From NCBI GenBank assembly GCA_964570625.1, contig CAZMYW010000023.1, positions 62,001 through 126,000 of the forward strand: a stretch of 64,000 bases of DNA, in the 5' to 3' direction. A model generated the notes under the pieces. That model worked only from the letters and a program-made list of their open reading frames with translations, did no database searches and was not told the origin of the DNA. Made by a program: the position numbers and the translations under genes. This document shows positions 61,009 through 64,000 of this stretch, one piece after another; within the stretch, counting starts at the first letter, position 1, and every line of letters begins with the position of its first letter. This DNA is from JBFLXB01 sp964570625 (lineage in GTDB: Bacteria > Nitrospirota > Nitrospiria > 2-01-FULL-66-17).

Positions 61009-61779
61009 TTAGCCGCCCTCGACGGCGCCCAACGCCGCCATCTCGCGCCCGGCGGAGACTGCAGCAGCCTTGGCTTGCTCCTCGATCCGCGCGGCGTTCA
61101 GCTGCCGGCCTTCGAGCACGGCATCCGCGATGCGCGCGGTGATTAGTTTGAGGCCCCTGATCGCATCGTCGTTTCCTGGGATCACGTAATCCACTTCGTC
61201 GGGGTCACAGTTGGTATCGACGATGGCCACCACCGGGATGCCGAGACGATTCGCCTCGTGCACCGCAATATTTTCCTTTTTACAGTCGATGAGGAAGATC
61301 ATGCCGGGAAGTTCGGTCATGGTCTTGATCCCGCCCAAGATTCTTTCAAGCTGGGAGCGCTCCTTCTCCTTGCCCGAGGCCTCTTTTTTGGTCAGGCGGT
61401 CCAGAGTGCCGTCGGTCTTGGCGATCTCCAACTTCTTGAGCTTGTCCGCGCTTTTACGCAACGTCTGAAAATTGGTGAGCATCCCGCCCAGCCACCGTTG
61501 GTTCACGTAATACATGCCGCAGCGCTTGGCCTCGGTCTCCACGATGTCCTGCGCCTGTCGTTTGGTGCCCACGAACAACACGGTCGAGCCCTCGGACACG
61601 GTATCCCGCACAAACGCGTACGCCTCGCCGAATTTCTTGACCGTTTTCTGCAGGTCGATGATGTATACCCCGTTGCGTTCCCCGAAGATGTACTTCTTCA
61701 TCTTCGGATTCCACCGCTTGGTCTGGTGCCCGAAGTGCACACCGGCCTCCAGCAATTCCTTCAGTCCGACGTCCGACAT
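61009..61779 (-). CDS. rpsB: Ribosomal protein uS2
   Basis: 256 residues. MSDVGLKELLEAGVHFGHQTKRWNPKM, VNQRWLGGMLTNFQT and VDTNCDPDEVDYVIPGNDDA are family signatures. ATG at 61779 has AAGGAG upstream; longer in-frame starts are rejected because the family starts here. Confidence 0.98.
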   Translation of the reverse strand: MSDVGLKELLEAGVHFGHQTKRWNPKMKKYIFGERNGVYIIDLQKTVKKFGEAYAFVRDTVSEGSTVLFVGTKRQAQDIVETEAKRCGMYYVNQRWLGGMLTNFQTLRKSADKLKKLEIAKTDGTLDRLTKKEASGKEKERSQLERILGGIKTMTELPGMIFLIDCKKENIAVHEANRLGIPVVAIVDTNCDPDEVDYVIPGNDDAIRGLKLITARIADAVLEGRQLNAARIEEQAKAAAVSAGREMAALGAVEGG

Positions 61780-61962
61780 ACCGACTCCTTGATACAGGGT
61801 TGATCCGCCGCGCGCTTCACCGGGACGCCGGGCCCATTGTATACGGGACCTCCGGTACCCTCCGCGTGCGTGTGTAGTGTAGTTCGCCGGCCATCCCGGC
61901 AAACGGCATCTCTTACCATAGACGGCGGCCTTTTGCAAGGCGTATACTCGCGGCAATCGACC

Positions 61963-62766
61963 ATGGACCGCGACCCACGCATGCCGGCAATGGATGTTGA
62001 CCTCGCCCCTACGGCAGAGCCCGCCGACGCGGAATGGCGGCAGCGCGTCCGGGTGGTGTTGGTCCGCCCGGAGCACCCCGGCAACATCGGAGCGGCTGCG
62101 CGCGCGCTCAAGAATCTGGGGTTTTCCCGCTTGCATCTGGTGGCACCTGAGTGCGGGCATCTCACCCCCGAAGCGCTCAAAATGGCCTACGGCGCGCTCG
62201 ACGTGATCGAGGGCGCCCGTATCCACTCGAACCTGCGCGAGGCCCTCGCGGACACCTACTGGGCGGCGGGGTTCGGCATGACGCGGCCCGACCGGCTCGA
62301 TGCGGTGTGGCTGACCGACGCCGCTCCGGTGCTGGTCGAGCTGGCGCGGACGCATGAAACAGCGCTGGTGTTCGGCCCCGAGCGTTCCGGCCTGTCTAAC
62401 GACGAGCTGGCCGCGTGCCACCAATTGGTGTCGGTGCCGACCGACCCTGCGCAGCCCTCGCTGAATCTGGCGCAGGCCGTGCTGCTCGGGTGCTACGAAC
62501 TCACCCGCACGACGCTCCCGGCGCCCGCCTCACCCCTCGAGCTGGCATCCGGCGAAGAGATCGACGGTCTCACCGACCACCTCGACGAGACCCTCCACGC
62601 CATCGGCTTTCTCCAGCCGCCCCAAGGTCGCCGACTGCTCCAGGAACTCCGCGCGTTCATCAACCGCGCCCAACCCTCCCCACGCGAGGTCCGCGTGCTG
62701 CGCGGCATCCTCCGCCAGATCGGATGGGCGACTCGTGGCATACCACCTGATCGCCAATCTGACTAG
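61963..62766 (+). CDS. trmJ: tRNA 2'-O-methyltransferase TrmJ
   Basis: 267 residues. SPOUT fold: VRVVLVRPEHPGNIGAAARA, VFGPERSGLSNDEL (SAM knot) and PSLNLAQAVLL. Methylates ribose of nucleotide 32 in the anticodon loop. Divergent from rpsB, 183 bases apart. The N-terminal ~25 residues are variable; ATG at 61963 is the first suitable start. Confidence 0.93.
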   Translation: MDRDPRMPAMDVDLAPTAEPADAEWRQRVRVVLVRPEHPGNIGAAARALKNLGFSRLHLVAPECGHLTPEALKMAYGALDVIEGARIHSNLREALADTYWAAGFGMTRPDRLDAVWLTDAAPVLVELARTHETALVFGPERSGLSNDELAACHQLVSVPTDPAQPSLNLAQAVLLGCYELTRTTLPAPASPLELASGEEIDGLTDHLDETLHAIGFLQPPQGRRLLQELRAFINRAQPSPREVRVLRGILRQIGWATRGIPPDRQSD

Positions 62767-62772
62767 ATCCCT

Positions 62773-62793
62773 CTCCGACGTCCGTCGTCGGAG
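62773..62793 (+). terminator. Hairpin after trmJ
   Basis: 8-bp stem CTCCGACG / CGTCGGAG with loop TCCGT, seven bases after the trmJ stop, partly overlapping repeat copy G. No T-run. Confidence 0.35.
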
Positions 62794-62915
62794 GCTGGCG
62801 AGGAGGGGTCAGATGCAAGGCGCCGGCGAGCATCGGACCGGAACGTACTGGGTCGTACGTGAGGACCGAATGCGCAGCCGGCAACGTAGCAGATGGCCAC
62901 TCATCGTCAGCCTCC
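62790..62915. repeat. Dispersed hairpin repeat, copy G
   Basis: Ends GGAGGCTGGCGAGGAG and CTCATCGTCAGCCTCC form the outer stem; core GTACTGGGTCGTACGTGAGG at 62845-62864; apical stem GCATCGG against CCGAATGC. It lies between trmJ and the DEAD-box gene. Confidence 0.85.
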
Positions 62916-62947
62916 TAATCGCCTTGCGGAGCTGGGCGCCGCTTTGG

Positions 62948-62953
62948 TATCAT
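62948..62953 (+). promoter_or_regulatory. Extended -10 element of the DEAD-box helicase gene
   Basis: TGGTATCAT, with TATCAT at 62948-62953. The GTG at 62961 is seven bases after it, so the mRNA is probably leaderless; an ATG at 62952 overlaps this box. Confidence 0.5.
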
Positions 62954-62960
62954 GCGCGCC

Positions 62961-64000
62961 GTGACTGAAGCCACGTCTGTTCCCGGGGCGGAGGTTGCTC
63001 CGGGTGCTCCCGGAGAGCCCACCGGACTCCGCCTCGCCACCTCGACGACGTTCCACTCGCTGCCGATCGCGTCCGAGGTGTTGCGCGGCCTCGACCGTCT
63101 CGGCTATACCCACTGCACCCCGATCCAGGAGCGCACGCTGCCCATTACGCTCGGGGGCCGTGACGTGGCGGGCCAAGCGCAGACCGGGACCGGAAAAACC
63201 GCCGCGTTTTTGATCAGCGTCTTCACCCGGTTGCTGCGCACGCCGCCCCCACCAAAGGGCGCGCGTTCGAGCCCCAGAGCCTTGGTCGTCGCGCCCACCC
63301 GCGAACTGGCCGTGCAGATCGAACAGGAAGCTCGCGTGATCGGCACGGACACCGGGCTGTCGATGATGGCCGTCTTCGGCGGGGTGGACTACACCAAACA
63401 GCGCGACGCGCTCGCCGCCGGCGTGGACCTTCTGGTGGGCACGCCCGGACGGCTGATCGACTATTTCAAACAGAAGGTCTATGACCTGCGGCGGACCGAG
63501 ATCGTGGTCATCGACGAAGCCGACCGGATGTTCGACATGGGCTTCATCGCGGACATTCGGTTTCTCCTGCGGCGTTTGCCACCCTTCGACAAACGCCAAT
63601 CCATGCTGTTCTCGGCCACGCTGTCCATGCGGGTGATGGAGCTGTGCTACGAACACATGAACAATCCCGAGAAGGTGTCGGTCACCCCGCAGCGCATCAC
63701 CGCCGACAAGGTCGAGGAAGTCCTGTACCACGTGGAGCGGACGCGCAAACTCTCCCTGCTGTTGGGTCTCTTGCGGCGCGAGCCATGGGAACGTGTGCTC
63801 ATCTTCGTCAACACCCGGCAGACCGGCGAACGGCTCGCCGAATACGTCAACCACCATGGGTATACCGCGCGGGCGATCACCGGCGACATCCCGCAGCCCA
63901 AACGCCTCAAATATCTGGAACGGTTCAAGAACGGGGAACTCAAGGTCTTGGTTGCGACCGACGTCGCGTCTCGCGGGCTCCACATCGAAGGCGTCTCGAT
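62961..64000 (+). CDS. DEAD-box RNA helicase (3' end outside window)
   Basis: The frame is open from the GTG at 62961 (or ATG at 62952) to the window end, about 346 residues. Motifs in order: Q motif THCTPIQ, Walker A AQTGTGKT, PTREL, TPGRLID, DEAD in VVIDEADRMFDMGF, SAT, then helicase C with FVNTRQTGERLA and VATDVASRGLHI. RhlB/RhlE-type ATP-dependent RNA helicase that unwinds short duplexes in mRNA decay or ribosome assembly. The extended C-terminal tail that separates subfamilies is not visible. Confidence 0.94.
   Translation, partial: MTEATSVPGAEVAPGAPGEPTGLRLATSTTFHSLPIASEVLRGLDRLGYTHCTPIQERTLPITLGGRDVAGQAQTGTGKTAAFLISVFTRLLRTPPPPKGARSSPRALVVAPTRELAVQIEQEARVIGTDTGLSMMAVFGGVDYTKQRDALAAGVDLLVGTPGRLIDYFKQKVYDLRRTEIVVIDEADRMFDMGFIADIRFLLRRLPPFDKRQSMLFSATLSMRVMELCYEHMNNPEKVSVTPQRITADKVEEVLYHVERTRKLSLLLGLLRREPWERVLIFVNTRQTGERLAEYVNHHGYTARAITGDIPQPKRLKYLERFKNGELKVLVATDVASRGLHIEGVS

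Overview
The window is a stretch of chromosome from a GC-rich, double-membraned (Gram-negative type) bacterium. Evidence for the outer membrane is a BamD-type lipoprotein, an MlaE/F/D lipid transport set, a porin-like barrel and a FecR/outer-membrane barrel pair. A full System I (Ccm) cytochrome c maturation operon with CcdA and TlpA-type helpers points to a respiratory organism rich in c-type cytochromes. The gene set and the dispersed GTACTGGGTCGTACGTGAG repeats fit a Nitrospirota-like lineage or a similar deep branch. That placement is my inference; no rRNA or other marker in the window proves it. I see no tRNA, rRNA, CRISPR array, IS transposase or prophage.

Layout. 1-4.9 kb: an EndoQ-type nuclease (cut by the window edge) coupled to a compact UvrD-like helicase, then glycerate kinase, transaldolase and a YHS-type small protein. 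5-10 kb: an MFS transporter, then a tight minus-strand operon (unknown protein, PhoB-like regulator, PhoR-like kinase, UppP) divergent from an FmdE-domain protein. 10.6-19.2 kb: porin, small zinc-ribbon protein, CcmI-like lipoprotein, YgfZ, a secreted small protein, MATE exporter, SuhB, UMF1-type MFS protein, M50 protease. 19.3-24.3 kb: small proteins, patatin-like lipase, UbiB-like kinase, BamD, siroheme synthase domain. 24.6-33.4 kb: ccdA, a DUF2007-TlpA fusion, and the divergent operon ccmA-B-C-(CcmE-like)-E-F-G-H-I. 33.5-38.6 kb: KGG stress protein, a CHASE2-GAF-HD-GYP c-di-GMP phosphodiesterase, a FecR protein and an outer membrane barrel. 38.6-52.2 kb: AlkA-like glycosylase, SRPBCC protein, VOC protein, ABC-F, GT2, DnaJ, a HEPN-like protein, UvrC, a K+/H+ antiporter, a CopD-like protein, a frameshifted PsiE-like gene, a PilZ protein and an orphan. 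52.4-61.8 kb: one long minus-strand run, rpsB-tsf-pyrH-frr then PA2779/PA2778-like genes, a TPR lipoprotein, alr, mlaE, mlaF and an MlaD with a predicted outer-membrane barrel. 61.9-64 kb: trmJ and a DEAD-box helicase that runs off the end.

The most unusual features are the following. (1) Seven copies of a ~125-bp hairpin-forming intergenic repeat; the stem sequences differ between copies but pairing is kept, and two copies carry nested palindromic insertions. (2) A recurrent extended -10 motif (TGGTAnnnT), several times placed so close to the start codon that the mRNA should be leaderless or nearly so. (3) A degenerate CcmE paralogue beside the true CcmE. (4) An MCE protein apparently fused to its own outer membrane barrel. 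(5) An EndoQ/UvrD pair whose helicase lacks most of domain 2B and ends in a sliding-clamp-like motif.

Several operons show 4-base stop/start overlaps (ATGA or GTGA), so translational coupling is common here.
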